Assembly: GCF_038502225.1 (NCBI RefSeq)
Contig: NC_091325.1
Span: 32,432,956-32,496,955, forward strand
Source of the DNA: Cherax quadricarinatus
Lineage: Eukaryota > Arthropoda > Malacostraca > Decapoda > Parastacidae
DNA length: 64,000 nucleotides
Direction of reading: 5' to 3'
Shown: positions 42,745-52,729 of the stretch, piece after piece
Layout: every line of letters starts with the position of its first letter
Position numbering within the stretch: position 1 is the stretch's first letter
Translations under genes and position numbers: made by a program
Notes under the pieces: generated by a model
Told to the model about the DNA's origin: nothing
The model's input: only the letters and a program-made list of their open reading frames with translations
Database searches by the model: none

Positions 42745-42757
42745 ATGATATGGGATG
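42745..42757. repeat. 13-bp target duplication, copy 4
   Basis: ATGATATGGGATG at the right edge of the block; LINE D coding resumes directly after it (TTAGTGCTATCGG, minus-strand RPIALT). Confidence 0.93.
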
Positions 42758-44375
42758 TTAGTGCTATCGGTCTGTAGTTCTTTGCTATTGCTTTACTGCC
42801 CCCTTTGTGGAGTGGGGCTATGTCTGTTGCTTTTAGTAACTGTGGGACGACCCCCGTGTCCATGCTCCCTCTCCATAGGATGGTAAAAGCTCGTGATAGG
42901 GGCTTCCATGAGTCTGGCCCTGGGGCAGAGTGCATGGGCATGTCATTTATCGCCTGTTCGAAGTCATTTGGTGTCAGGATAATATCAGATAGGCTTGTGG
43001 TAACCAAATTCTGTGGCTCTCTCATAAAAAAATCATTTTGATCTTCGAGTCTGGTTAGCGGCTTGCTAAAAACTGAGTCATATTGGGACTTGAGTAGCTC
43101 ACTCATTTCCTTGCTGTCATCTGTGTAGGACCAATCTTGTTTAAGTAGGGGCCCAATACTGGATGTTGTTCTCGACTTTGATTTGGCACAAGAAAAGAAA
43201 TACTTTGGGTTTCTTTCGATTTCATTTATGGCTTTTAGTTCTTCCCGCGATTCCTGACTCCTATAAGATTCCTTTAGCTTAAGTTCGATGTTTGCTTTTT
43301 CTCTGACCAGTGACTCCCTACGCATTTCAGATATATTGACCTCTTTTGGTCGCTCTGTTATTCTTTTCCGTCGCCGATAAAAGGAGCGCCTGTCTCTTTC
43401 TATTTTACATCTACTCCTCCTGTTTCTTAAAGGAATAAGCCTTGAGCATACATCGAGCGCCACCGAGTTAATCTGTTCTAGGCATAAGTTGGGGTCTGTG
43501 TTGTTTAGTCTATCTTCCAAGCTTATATCGTTTAGGACTTGATTTACTTGGTCCCACTTTATGTTCTTGTTATTGAAGTTGAATTTGGTGAAGGCTCCCT
43601 CGTGACTAATCACATTATGTCGGTCTGGGGCTCCGCGCATACATGTCTGAACCTCGATTATGTTGTGATCTGAGTATATTGTTTTTGATATGGTGACATT
43701 TCGTATCAGATCATCATTGTTAGTGAAGATGGGGTCTAGTGTATTCTCCAGTCTAGTAGGCTCTATTATTTGCTGGTTTAAGTTCAATTTTGTGCAGAGA
43801 TTTAAAAGCTCGTGTGTGTGTGTGAATTCTCGTCAGAGCTGCCTCCTGGTGTTATCACTGCAACAACATTATTTGCTATATTCCTCCATTTTAGGTGCCT
43901 CAAGTTGAAATCTCCCAGGAGCAAGATGTTTGGGGCAGGAGGTGGCAGATTTTCCAGACAATGGTAAATTTTTAACAGCTGTTCCTGGAATTCCTGGGAC
44001 GTTGCATCTGGAGGCTTGTAGACTACCACAATGACTAGGTTTTGGTTCTCGATCTTTACTGCTAAAACTTCCACTACATCATTTGAGGCATTAAACAGTT
44101 CTGTGCAGACAAGTGACTCTGCGATATACAGGCAAACCCCCACCCCCCTCCCTTTTGCCTGTTCACTCTGTCACATCTTTATAGGTTGTAACCTGGGATC
44201 CATATTTCGTTGTCTCTGTGAAAGCCGCAAATATTGCATTTGCCTCTGCAAGCAGCCCACGGATGAAAGGTATTTTGTTGTTCGTTGCTGGCTTTAGACC
44301 TTGTATATTTGCAAAGAAAAATATCATCAGCCTGGTGGTATTGGTGGTACTGGGGAGGACTTTTTTTTCTGGCAT
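42758..44375 (-). pseudogene. LINE D ORF2 N-terminal half: APE endonuclease and start of RT
   Basis: Three open stretches. 44375-44163: FANIQGLKPATNNK (catalytic Asn) and AAFTETTKYGS (metal-binding Glu). 44143-43802: GVCLYIAESL, VIVVVYKPPDAT and NILLLGDFNLRHLKW. 43787-42758: TRLENTLDPIFTN, TIYSDHNIIEV (SDH), a basic linker (RKRITERPKEV), then RT blocks MHSAPGPDSWKPLSRAF, ATDIAPLHKGGSKAIAKNYR and IALTSHI. Frame shifts occur near 44150 and 43795, the latter beside a TGTGTGTGTG run. The downstream RT continues at 32149. Confidence 0.88.
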
Positions 44376-44406
44376 TGTATCTGTATCTGTTGGTTTGGAG
44401 TGGAGG

Positions 44407-45815
44407 TCATCGACTCTGGTTCCTCTCCAGAAATAACTGGATTTGGCGTACGATTTCCGCCATTTCCTGCCAGTTTTTTTTCCTTCCTGGCACTAAAAAA
44501 CCTCTCCCTCCTGAGTGGCTGTGGCTACGCAGGTTTTCCCATGGCCTGGATGTTTTGTATCTTTTTGTCACCTTTAGATGGTGACCCTGGCAATTTAAGT
44601 TATAGCACAGTCTTTCCTGTACTGAAGAGGGACACATTTCAGGGTGAAAAAGCTTACAGGAAGTGAGTTTGCATTTTTCTGTTGTCATATGGGCTCGCCA
44701 TTTTCTAGGGTGGTCATAGTTGCGCGTCCCATCTGTTTTTCCAGATTTCCCATGCCTGCAGATACCAAGTGCATAGTATGTGCACAGGCTTGGTTTCCGT
44801 TTGCCTTGAGTTTCTGTGACTATTCCCTGTTGGCGCGTGTTTATCTGTCTCATTCCTATCCTCACTAGCACTAACAATGGAGCTCTTACCGTTTGTTTCT
44901 GGTAATATATCCTCACTACTGCTAGTGGAGTCCCCTTGTTTGCTATCTCCTGTGGTATTACTAGTTTGTAATATTGGTTTTATCTTGTCCTTGACTACAC
45001 TTGTTTCCCCACTACAGCTCCTGTCTCCCACGAGGTCATATATATGCATTCCCTCATGCGTACATTTACTGTCTACCTGGACAGCACCTCCATCCTCACC
45101 ATTTCTGTCTCCCAGCACAGCACCTCCATCCTCACCATTACTGTCTCCCAGGACAGCACCTCCATCCTCACCATTACTGTGTCCAAGGACAGCACCTCCA
45201 TCCTCACCATTACTGTGTCCAAGGACAGCACCTCCATCCTCACCATTACTGTCTCCCAGGACAGCACCTCCATCCTCACCATTACTGTGTCCAAGGACAG
45301 CACCTCCAGCTTCACCATTATTGTCACCCAGGACAGCACCTCCAGCTTCACTATTACTGTCTCTCAGGACAGCACCTCCAGCTTCATCATTACTGTCTCT
45401 CAGGACAGCACTATCAGCCCCACATTTACTGTCTACCAGGGCAGCACCTCCAGCTTCACCATTACTGTCTCCCAGGACAGCACTATCAGCCCCACATTTA
45501 CTGTCTACCAGGGCAGCACCTCCAGACTTACAGTTTCTGACTACATGGCCAGTATCAAGGGCGATACCATCCAGCCCAGACTTTTTATTTTCCCATCTGT
45601 TATAGAATGCTTCCAGGCTTTCTATGAAGGCTGCTCTGATGTTTTCCTCTTTTAATACCAATGTAATTTTAGTCCACAGATTGATCTCATTTGGGCATAC
45701 CCAAAACCACTTCCCTGATGTAATACTGCTTGTAGATAGTTCTTGGATATCTGCATAAGGGGCGTGATGCCAATTTCCACAAAAATAGCAAGTTATCCAT
45801 GCAGAAGCCTGTTTG
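44407..45815 (-). pseudogene. LINE D ORF1: CxxC finger, 12-residue repeats and CCCH-type zinc fingers
   Basis: The frame is open from about 45815 without an ATG. An N-terminal CYFCGNWHHAPYADIQ ... WFWVCPNEINLW segment (about 45790-45690) has CxxC-His-Cys spacing like a small zinc finger. Next is LKEENIRAAFIESLEAFYNR, then about 13 in-frame repeats of GGAVLGDSNGED, and an acidic Ser-rich stretch. After a frameshift at about 44800-44900 come KPSLCTYYALGICRHGKSG, CKLTSCKLFHPEMCPSSVQE and RLCYNLNCQGHHLK, a CCCH-like array probably binding RNA. Two expected Cys positions appear mutated (YDHP, KWRAH). N-terminal start is uncertain. Confidence 0.78.
45076..45535 (-). repeat. 36-bp coding minisatellite inside LINE D ORF1 (~13 copies)
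   Basis: Plus-strand unit GGACAGCACCTCCATCCTCA followed by CCATTACTGTCTCCCA. 36 bp equals 12 codons, so the array adds or removes 12-residue blocks without shifting frame. Two unit types alternate (GEDGGAVLGD and GADSAVLGDS forms). Confidence 0.92.
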
Positions 45816-45839
45816 TTTGATTAACTGCATACTACACAG

Positions 45840-46600
45840 AGCTTCATAATGTGATTTGAATGGTTGATTTACTGTAATTCTACTAGCAACCTCTTGAATA
45901 CTCTATTAATAACCTCCTTAAAGTGAAGCTCTAGTTATTTGTATTTATATTTCTAACTGTACTTGTATATTAGGACAGCTTACCAGTGTACGTTCCTGTT
46001 TTATATTTATTGTTTGTGTTTGATAAGGGCGCCTAAAACCCCGTCTGTTTACAGTCTGCTTTATTGTCCAACGAATCCGTTTGAAACCGGCCAAGGGTTC
46101 GGACCAGTCAAGGGTTCGGACCAGTCAAGGGTTCGGACCAGTCAAGCGTTCGGAACCAGTCGGATCTGATCAGTGGGTCAATTATTTAAAACATATCTGG
46201 TCGGTGATTTGGGCTAAAACATGAAGGAACTACTGGAAATTATTGATTAGATTGATTAGATTGATACAAAAGTATAACTTGCACGTTGAAGAACAGGTGA
46301 TTACTGGCAGCTCCTACAATGACGAATGCTCGAGACCTTTATGTACAGCCTGAAGGATTATCGATCACTGTATCTAGCTTTTCCAGTTTTTTTTCCGTCT
46401 CCACCACAACAAATGCTATATTATCACTATAGATGATTGGTGAAATTATTGGAGGAAAGACGCTTTTTCTGGAGTAATATTTGCTTCTCGTTGTGTATAT
46501 TGCGACCGCTGGTAACTACAGGTTATATGAATTTCACTGTATACGTTTGGTATTTCAAGAATGAAGAAAAAACTAATGAAAGTCACTCCATTCCACTATA
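45840..46600. other. Unclassified interval with a 17-bp repeat
   Basis: No gene recognised. Positions 46093-46160 contain four copies of AAGGGTTCGGACCAGTC, the last degenerate. Confidence 0.7.
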
Positions 46601-46956
46601 TCCCCTCTTCTTTCTCCATAATTTATCTTTCAGCATTACTGCTACTCCTTTCTTAGATCCAATTCTCTCAGGTAGTCCGGCCGTAATCCCATTTATTTCT
46701 CCCCACTGAAACTCTCCACCCCCTTCAGCTTTGTTTCACTCAGAGCTAAGACATCGAACTTCTTTTCATTTATAACATTGGCAATGTAATGCAGAAAATG
46801 GGGCTCCTGGGGCTTAAGGTCTTGTCTAGCGGAAAAGGTAAGAGTTACACAAATATATTTAAAAATAAGCCACTCAGGTCTTCCTTCAATCAAAACAGAA
46901 AGCGCTAAACCAGCGTTCACTGCTTCATTGGTTTGGTTATTAGAGGGTTCAGGCAA
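46600..46956 (-). pseudogene. LINE endonuclease N-terminal fragment (family J)
   Basis: Minus strand: IANVINEKKFDVLALSETKL (APE motif with metal-binding Glu) near 46770, then GVESFSGEK, and after a frame change GVAVMLKDKLW near 46640. Only the first part of an APE endonuclease remains and it joins no other domain. The frame upstream of about 46830 is not recognisable. Confidence 0.68.
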
Positions 46957-47380
46957 AATTCGTCTTTAGGAAAATATATATTTATTACTTCTGACAATAT
47001 ATACAAGGCACTAGATAAACACACACACATTTCCCTCTGCAGGTACAGTATGTATGGAGGCTAGTGCCCAGCCGGCGCCATGCCCTCCCTTACTCTCTTA
47101 CCGATACCATTTCATCCAATGTCACCAGCCCTTACTCATTCCACAGAGCCCTGACCACATCAGAGCCCAGGTGAGCCTACTGGTAAGCACTAAGGCAGCC
47201 TATGGCTTGAGTCAGATAAACAAAAGGAGTACAAAACTTAGCTTAAATAAACTGGGTCTGGCCAGTATGTTTGTCACCCATGCTGCTTCCTCACGTGATT
47301 GCCCAGTCTCACACACCCACGCTATACACCAACACTTGGAAAATATATCACGACAGGAATTCCTTACATTTTACAGTTTA

Positions 47381-48094
47381 AGCAGATGAAGTTCAATGTG
47401 GATAAGTGTAAGGTACTTGTCCTTGGTAATGAAAATAAACCTCGAAGCTATAAACTAGGTGAAGTAGAGCTAGATCATACAGAATGTGAAAGACTTGGGA
47501 GTCATGATAAGCAGAAACCTAAAGCCAAGACAACAGTGCCTAAGTGTGTGCAACAAGGCTAACGGATTACTAGGATTTATTTCAAGAAGTATAAGTAACA
47601 GAAGTCCAAAAGTTATTTTACAGCTCTATACGTCACTAGTGAGGCCTCATTTAGATTATGCCGCTCAGTTTTGGTCCCCTTACTACAGGATAGATATAGA
47701 CTCACAGAAGAACGTACAGAGAAGAATGACTAAAATGATTTACTGTGTAAGGAATCTCCTGTATGAAGATAGACTTAAAGCCTTGAATCTTCACTCTCTG
47801 GAGAGACGTAGAATGAGGGAAGATATCATTGAAGTGTATAAGTGGATGACGGGCATAAACAAAGGAGATATTAACAAAGTACTGATTGTGTCGAACCTGG
47901 TATGGACCAGAAATAATGGATTTAAGTTAGATCAATTTAGATTTAGGAAGGGCATAGGCATGTACTGGTTTTCAAACAGAGTTTTGGATGTGTGGAACGG
48001 CCTTCCGAGTAGAGTGATCGAGACTAGGACCTTCGGAAGCTTTAAGAAGAGATTGAACAAATATATGAGCGAGAAGGAAGGCGGGTTTGATTAG
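47381..48094 (+). pseudogene. Family E-like RT C-terminal region, one frameshift
   Basis: The frame begins QMKFNVDKCKVLVLGNENKP, shifts at about 47490 (deletion in the CERLGSHD / KDLGVMISRNLKPRQQ overlap), and continues LQLYTSLVRPHLDYAAQFWS, RRMTKMIYCVRNLLYEDRLK, RRRMREDIIEVYKWMTGINK, DVWNGLPSRVIETRTFGSFK and ends KYMSEKEGGFD. The palm, including FADD, is absent. It shows the same C-terminal architecture as LINE E. Confidence 0.86.
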
Positions 48095-48226
48095 TGTCGT
48101 GGGTGCGGGAGTAAATTCTTGGGTAGTTTAGGGCAGGGGTGGTTTTGATAAGGACCTGCCTTGTATGGGCCAGTAGGCCTTCTGCAGGATTCCTCCATTC
48201 TTGTGTTCTTATGTTCTTTCTTGCGT
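47381..48226 (+). mobile_element. LINE family E relative, 5' truncated 3' end
   Basis: Carries the RT C-terminal region and the family E type 3' UTR (GGACCTGCCTTGTATGGGCC at about 48152) ending in TTGTGTTCTTATGTTCTT near 48221. It is more diverged from copies 1 and 2 than they are from each other, so probably a separate subfamily. Confidence 0.88.
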
Positions 48227-48229
48227 GTT

Positions 48230-50035
48230 TATAAGACAGAAAGAAAAGATACCAGCATTCTTACCGCTGTGAAAAACAATTACAGCTTTCCTTTTCATGC
48301 GTATTTGGCAGGGCGTTAGTACCTTCCGAGGTGGTTGCTGTCTACCAACCAAGAAAGGCAAATTGGCATCACAGAGCCCCAAAATAATACAAAAAAAAAC
48401 AAATTAAGATATACTAGTATTTAGGATCAGAAGAGGCATTATCTAATTACGTCACTAGAATAAATTTACTTACTGAAATCGGGAAATTTGAAATTCACAC
48501 GATACGATACGATACGAACTCTCAAGTAAGGACCCGCGAGGGGCGAGGGGCAAGTGGGGACAGGGCGAAGAATAGACGGCGAGAGGAATGTCTTGAGTTG
48601 AAGAGAGAAGAGTCGGGACTAGACCCAACTGCTAGGCCTGGTAAGCTGCGACGAAGACAACGAAAAAGACATGAGAACAACGGTCGTGCCTGACTGCATT
48701 TTGCATGGAGTAAGTTTTCGTTGTAGGTGATCAGTGTGGTAGCAGGACGTCGAGGACTGGAAGGCTGGCTTCATGATGGTGATTGGCGGCTTTGACAGGA
48801 GGAGGAATTTTCTTGGTGATTGGTCCATTGTTAAGAGGCTTGCTGGTTACCAGGATCCATCAGGAGTAAAGCACTCAGTTTTCTTGAAAATCGATTTTTT
48901 ATTGTGTTTAACTGTACTTGTGTATCAGAATCCTTTAAGACTTCTAGTTGAGCTAAGTAGTGGTAAATAAGTTGAGGAGGCCCATGTGAAGACTTACTCA
49001 GCCCTGTAACAACTTCAGACAGTATTACCAAGGCTGGCTCCTCCTCAGGAAAATTAATGAATAGAAAAAGAAATAATAATTCACAAAGATAAACACTTTA
49101 TTATTTATTAATGCAAAGATAAAACATTGAAACATGAAGGTGTATCCTACTTGAAAGAAAAATAAAATGAAAAATTGCCATTTGAATTCAACGCTAATAT
49201 GTACAGTTATACTGAGGTGTCTGGTTGAGGTTGACACCGTCTTGTAGAAATTGTATCCGTTGCTGATGATGTGGGGGGGGGGTCACAGGAGTTGAGTGAC
49301 AACCCAACGACTAGTTCTTCACAGAGTCTATAGCCTTGAATAGTCTGTCCAGATGACAGGAACGCCAGTTCTTCACCGCTACAAAGATGAGGGGTAGTAT
49401 CCTGTGCTCAACTACAATTAATCAGGTAGGTAGATCAAACAGTGATGTCTCAGGACCTGATTCAGTCCGTCTCCTTCAACACTTCTCGTTGGTTGGCAGG
49501 TGACCAGATCTGTCATTCCAAGCTGGAAAGAGAGACAGGTTACCCACTGCTTAAGAAATCACTCTCCATGATAAGTGTAAGATACTTAAAAAAGGTGGTG
49601 ATTATCGAAAAGTCTCATGGGGAAAAACTGTTTATTATTGGTCACAAGTGAAGCTTTCAACCAATATCCACTAGACTAGGAGCAGAGGCTTTTACTTACA
49701 GTTATGCTGGGAGCTGTGAGTCGAGTGATTACTGTTTGGCCGGAGCCCCACACGTCACCTTTCAGGGTGGGGAGAAAGGGGGGTAAGGGGATAGCGGGAG
49801 CTAGACTGACCCTACCTTAACAAGCAGCTGGCAATCAAACTATCGTTACCATATACTCACTCGCTACTCCTATCTGTTGAACTTTTCCCTCACACTCCCT
49901 CATACCAAGACTTATAGTCAAGGAGTATAAGAAGAATAGGCGAGGAAAAAGTTCTTAAACGCAGTCGTGTAAGGCAACCAATCTACGACTTAACCAGTCA
50001 GAGAAATAATTGGATGAACCATTGATACACAATAT
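48230..50035. other. Unclassified interval downstream (minus sense) of the gypsy-like pol
   Basis: No coding motif recognised. It may include the 3' LTR of the gypsy-like element, but I could not find a polypurine tract plus TG...CA termini. A small (GATAC)n run lies near 48499-48518, a G10 run near 49273, and a G-rich stretch at 49760-49800. Confidence 0.4.
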
Positions 50036-50040
50036 GAAAC

Positions 50041-51735
50041 TTAATAGCTTGGATTGCCAATGTCGGTTCCCTTAAAAGTTTCTAGGTATATCAAAGGTTT
50101 GTGATACATTTCTAAAATAAAAACTTTTCCCAGTAAATAAAATTTAAGTTTGGAGATACCCCACACAAGGGCCAAACATTCCTTTTCTATGGTGGGGTAT
50201 CTGGTTTCTGCAGGAAGAAGTTTCCGGCTTAGGAAGCATACAGGGAAGGGAGTATCATCATGGTACTGTAGTAACACCGCACCTAAGCCAGTATTGGAGG
50301 CATCAGTCCTTAAACAAAATGGCTTATTAATATCTGGACTTTTGAGTATAGGGTCTTCAGAGAAGATGTCCTTAATCTCATTAAACTTTTCACAAGCTAC
50401 GTCGGAAAGTTCAAGAGGTTCCTTCACAGACTTTTTAAGGTAGTCAGATGAGATGCCTGTAAGATCAGTGAGGTTCGGGATAAACTGTGCATAAAAGTTT
50501 ACAGAACCAAGAAAGCTACGCATGAGCTTCTTGGTTTTGGGGAATTTAAACTCTAATAAAGCTTCGATCTTACTGGGGAGAGGCTGCAAAGAGTTATTAG
50601 AAAGGATCAGTCCAAGATATCTAGCCTTGTTATACCCAAGGAAGCATTTCTTTGGCTTGCCAGTGAGGCCATGTGAACGTAACCTACGTAAAACTGAAGT
50701 TAATGTTTGGATATGTTTGCTCCACGTGGATGTCATTACGTAAATGTTATCAAAATAAACTGAAACATTTGGCATATTACCCAAGACCTTTCTCATCAGT
50801 CTCACATAGGTAGCATAGGCAGTTACCAAACCGATGGGCATAGTTCTATACTGTATCAGTCCTTGGTGGGTAGGAAAAGCGGTGTACTGCTTAGAAGAAG
50901 GATCTAACATTACTTGATGATATGCCTGCGCAATATCAATCTCTGAAAAGAAGGAAGAGTCATAAAATTTGTGTAGATCGCTATCTATTAAGGGCATAGG
51001 CTCAGCATCCCACCGAGTTATAGCATTAAGGCCTCCGAAGTCAATAGCAAGTCTATATGAATTATCCTCCTTTTTAACCATGACTACTGGTGAGCAATAT
51101 GCAGATACTGAAGGTTCAATGATCTTTAGTTTTAGTAATTTGTCTACCTCTCGGTCAAATGCATCCCTAAGGTGAACTGGAACTGGGTATAATTTCCGTT
51201 TGATAGGATTGTCCGTGACTAAGTCAGTCTTATGGACTACCGTGGAGGTAACACCTGGAATATCAGTAAAGACGTCTGAAAAGTTACTCACACATTGAAG
51301 TAGTTCAGGTTTCTTATGGTCATCCAAAGACTCATTAATATTAATGTTTGTTGCACCCGAGTGGTCAAGAGTCACCAAGTCATGTAGTTCTCTGTCATAG
51401 TCTAAGTTAAAGGTGTCAATTACGCACACCTTACACTCCTCAGTTGTCTTATCAAGTTTGTGTGGAAAAACTAAATCAAAGTCATTCAAACAGTTAACCG
51501 AATTTCTTCGGTAATATTTCTTAAGGATGTTGATATTATAAAGCTTGGGTTTCCCCTTGACTTCTATGAGATAATCAACCTTCCCACAAATTTTCAATAC
51601 CTTATACCTTTCCATGCTACTAATAATTTATTTGATTTTATTGGTAAAAGTACCAGAACCTCATCCCCTACTTTAAAACTTCCCCTCTGACTATTGGAAT
51701 CAAAATAGGTTTTGTACTGGTCCATTGACAAGCTG
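50041..51735 (-). pseudogene. Ty3/gypsy-like pol: integrase C-terminus, then RT and RNase H (Gmr1-type order)
   Basis: Minus strand from 51735: GSFKVGDEVLVLLPIKSNKL and LVAWKG, the GPY/F region of a Ty3/gypsy integrase, then a small deletion/frameshift at about 51605. The next frame (51615-50041) continues YKVLKICGKVDYLIEVKGKP and LYNINILKKYYRR, an acidic linker, then RT: PIKRKLYPVPVHLRDAFDRE, SPVVMVKKEDNSYRLAIDF, FSEIDIAQAYHQV, and VYFDNIYVM at about residue 287, where YxDD is FDN. RNase H follows: CLRTDASNTGLGAVLLQ, YPTIEKECLALVWGISKLKF, YHKPLIYLE. Loss of the second palm Asp and of the Asp before HKPL makes it inactive. Integrase upstream of RT is the domain order of Gmr1-like elements. 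LINE C truncates it at 51741. Confidence 0.85.
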
Positions 51736-51746
51736 TTCATGTGAGG

Positions 51747-52715
51747 ATGGTCGATGTATCCAGGCATTATACATGGATCAAACCGCGTAATGTCCCCTTA
51801 GAGGCTGATGAGACAGACATCAGAAGAGTTTTTGAGGAATATGGGACTGTTCATTTGACCCAGCATGGTACGTGGGTGACGGGTGCCTATGCAGGTCTGC
51901 CGGAAGACACTTTTAACCTAAAAATGACATTACGATACCCCATACCGTCATATGTGTACCTACAGGAATTCAGGACACAAATCATGGTTTCGTACGCTGG
52001 GCAAAGACATACATGCCGACCATGTGGGGAATATGATCACATAGCGGCGGCGTGTGGGAAGTGGCAACGAGCTCCTGGCCCAGAGGCGGAGGCATCCGCT
52101 TCTACAATGGAGGGAGCAGGTGCAAATCAATGGCTTGAAGGAGGGCATGATCGTCTATGGAGCGAGATAGTGGATGAGGCGCATAAGGCTGGGGGAGAGG
52201 GAGAGGCCCTTGACCAGTTACCTGGCCCAGAGACACTTCCAGAGGATAGAGTCGAGCAGAAAGTACAGGAGGAAGTGTTGGAAATTGAGGTGGAATTAGC
52301 CGAGGTGCTGAAGTCCTTGTCACCGCCTGAGGAGGAGGCCGCACCTGGGAAGGTGGTAGATAACGAGTTGATGGCTGTGGTGCATCAACGACAGGAGGAC
52401 TATCCGGACGATGGGAGTAACAGCATGACTGGGGTGTCACCGGGATCATTGAAACAGTGTACAGTGGAGGTTGAGGTACATTGTGAGTCACCCCCAGACA
52501 AAGCTATGGAGGATGCGATTGTCACAAGGAAGAGGGCTGCTGCGTCGGATTCGGATGATGTCCTAATGCCAGAGCAGCGGCCTGGGAAGCAAATATGGGC
52601 TGAAGGTGAAGGTATTGGTGGCCACGACAGGAGGCACCGAAAGAAGGGGGGGGGAGAGGGAAGTGTGAAGGTAGTAAGTGGACCCATAAGTTCTGGTGCC
52701 CACCGGAAACTTTAA
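51747..52715 (+). CDS. LINE C ORF1: RRM-like domain + CCHC zinc knuckle (5' truncated)
   Basis: The first ATG is at 51747, but homology suggests the N-terminus is cut by the element's 5' truncation. An RRM-like domain spans about residues 5-75: HYTWIKPRNVPLEADETDIR, FEEYGTVHLTQHGTWVTGAY. Then NLKMTLRYPIPSYVYL and GQRHTCRPCGEYDHIAAAC, a CX2CX4HX4C zinc knuckle near residue 95. The remaining ~210 residues are acidic and low complexity, ending MPEQRPGKQIWAEG and a basic Gly-rich tail. The role would be LINE RNA binding. The frame is intact for about 320 codons. ORF2 starts 15 bp after the stop codon. Confidence 0.82.
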   Translation: MVDVSRHYTWIKPRNVPLEADETDIRRVFEEYGTVHLTQHGTWVTGAYAGLPEDTFNLKMTLRYPIPSYVYLQEFRTQIMVSYAGQRHTCRPCGEYDHIAAACGKWQRAPGPEAEASASTMEGAGANQWLEGGHDRLWSEIVDEAHKAGGEGEALDQLPGPETLPEDRVEQKVQEEVLEIEVELAEVLKSLSPPEEEAAPGKVVDNELMAVVHQRQEDYPDDGSNSMTGVSPGSLKQCTVEVEVHCESPPDKAMEDAIVTRKRAAASDSDDVLMPEQRPGKQIWAEGEGIGGHDRRHRKKGGGEGSVKVVSGPISSGAHRKL

Positions 52716-52729
52716 TAGGCCTCCGGTGT

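Larger units (their letters stand above)
42745..45840 (-). mobile_element. LINE family D, 5' half (ORF1, endonuclease, start of RT)
   Basis: Minus strand from about 45840: zinc-finger ORF1, APE endonuclease and first RT blocks, stopping at the insertion block in the RT motif NYRPIALTSHI. Together with 30801-32149 it reconstitutes one LINE of about 4.5 kb. The exact 5' end is not defined; 45840-46080 shows nothing recognisable. Confidence 0.9.

Noticed and set aside
44877..45655. Plus-strand open frames with Ser/Thr/Pro-rich repeats over the 36-bp array
   Set aside because: They are antisense to LINE D ORF1, whose minus-strand frame links to zinc-finger motifs and to a downstream endonuclease.
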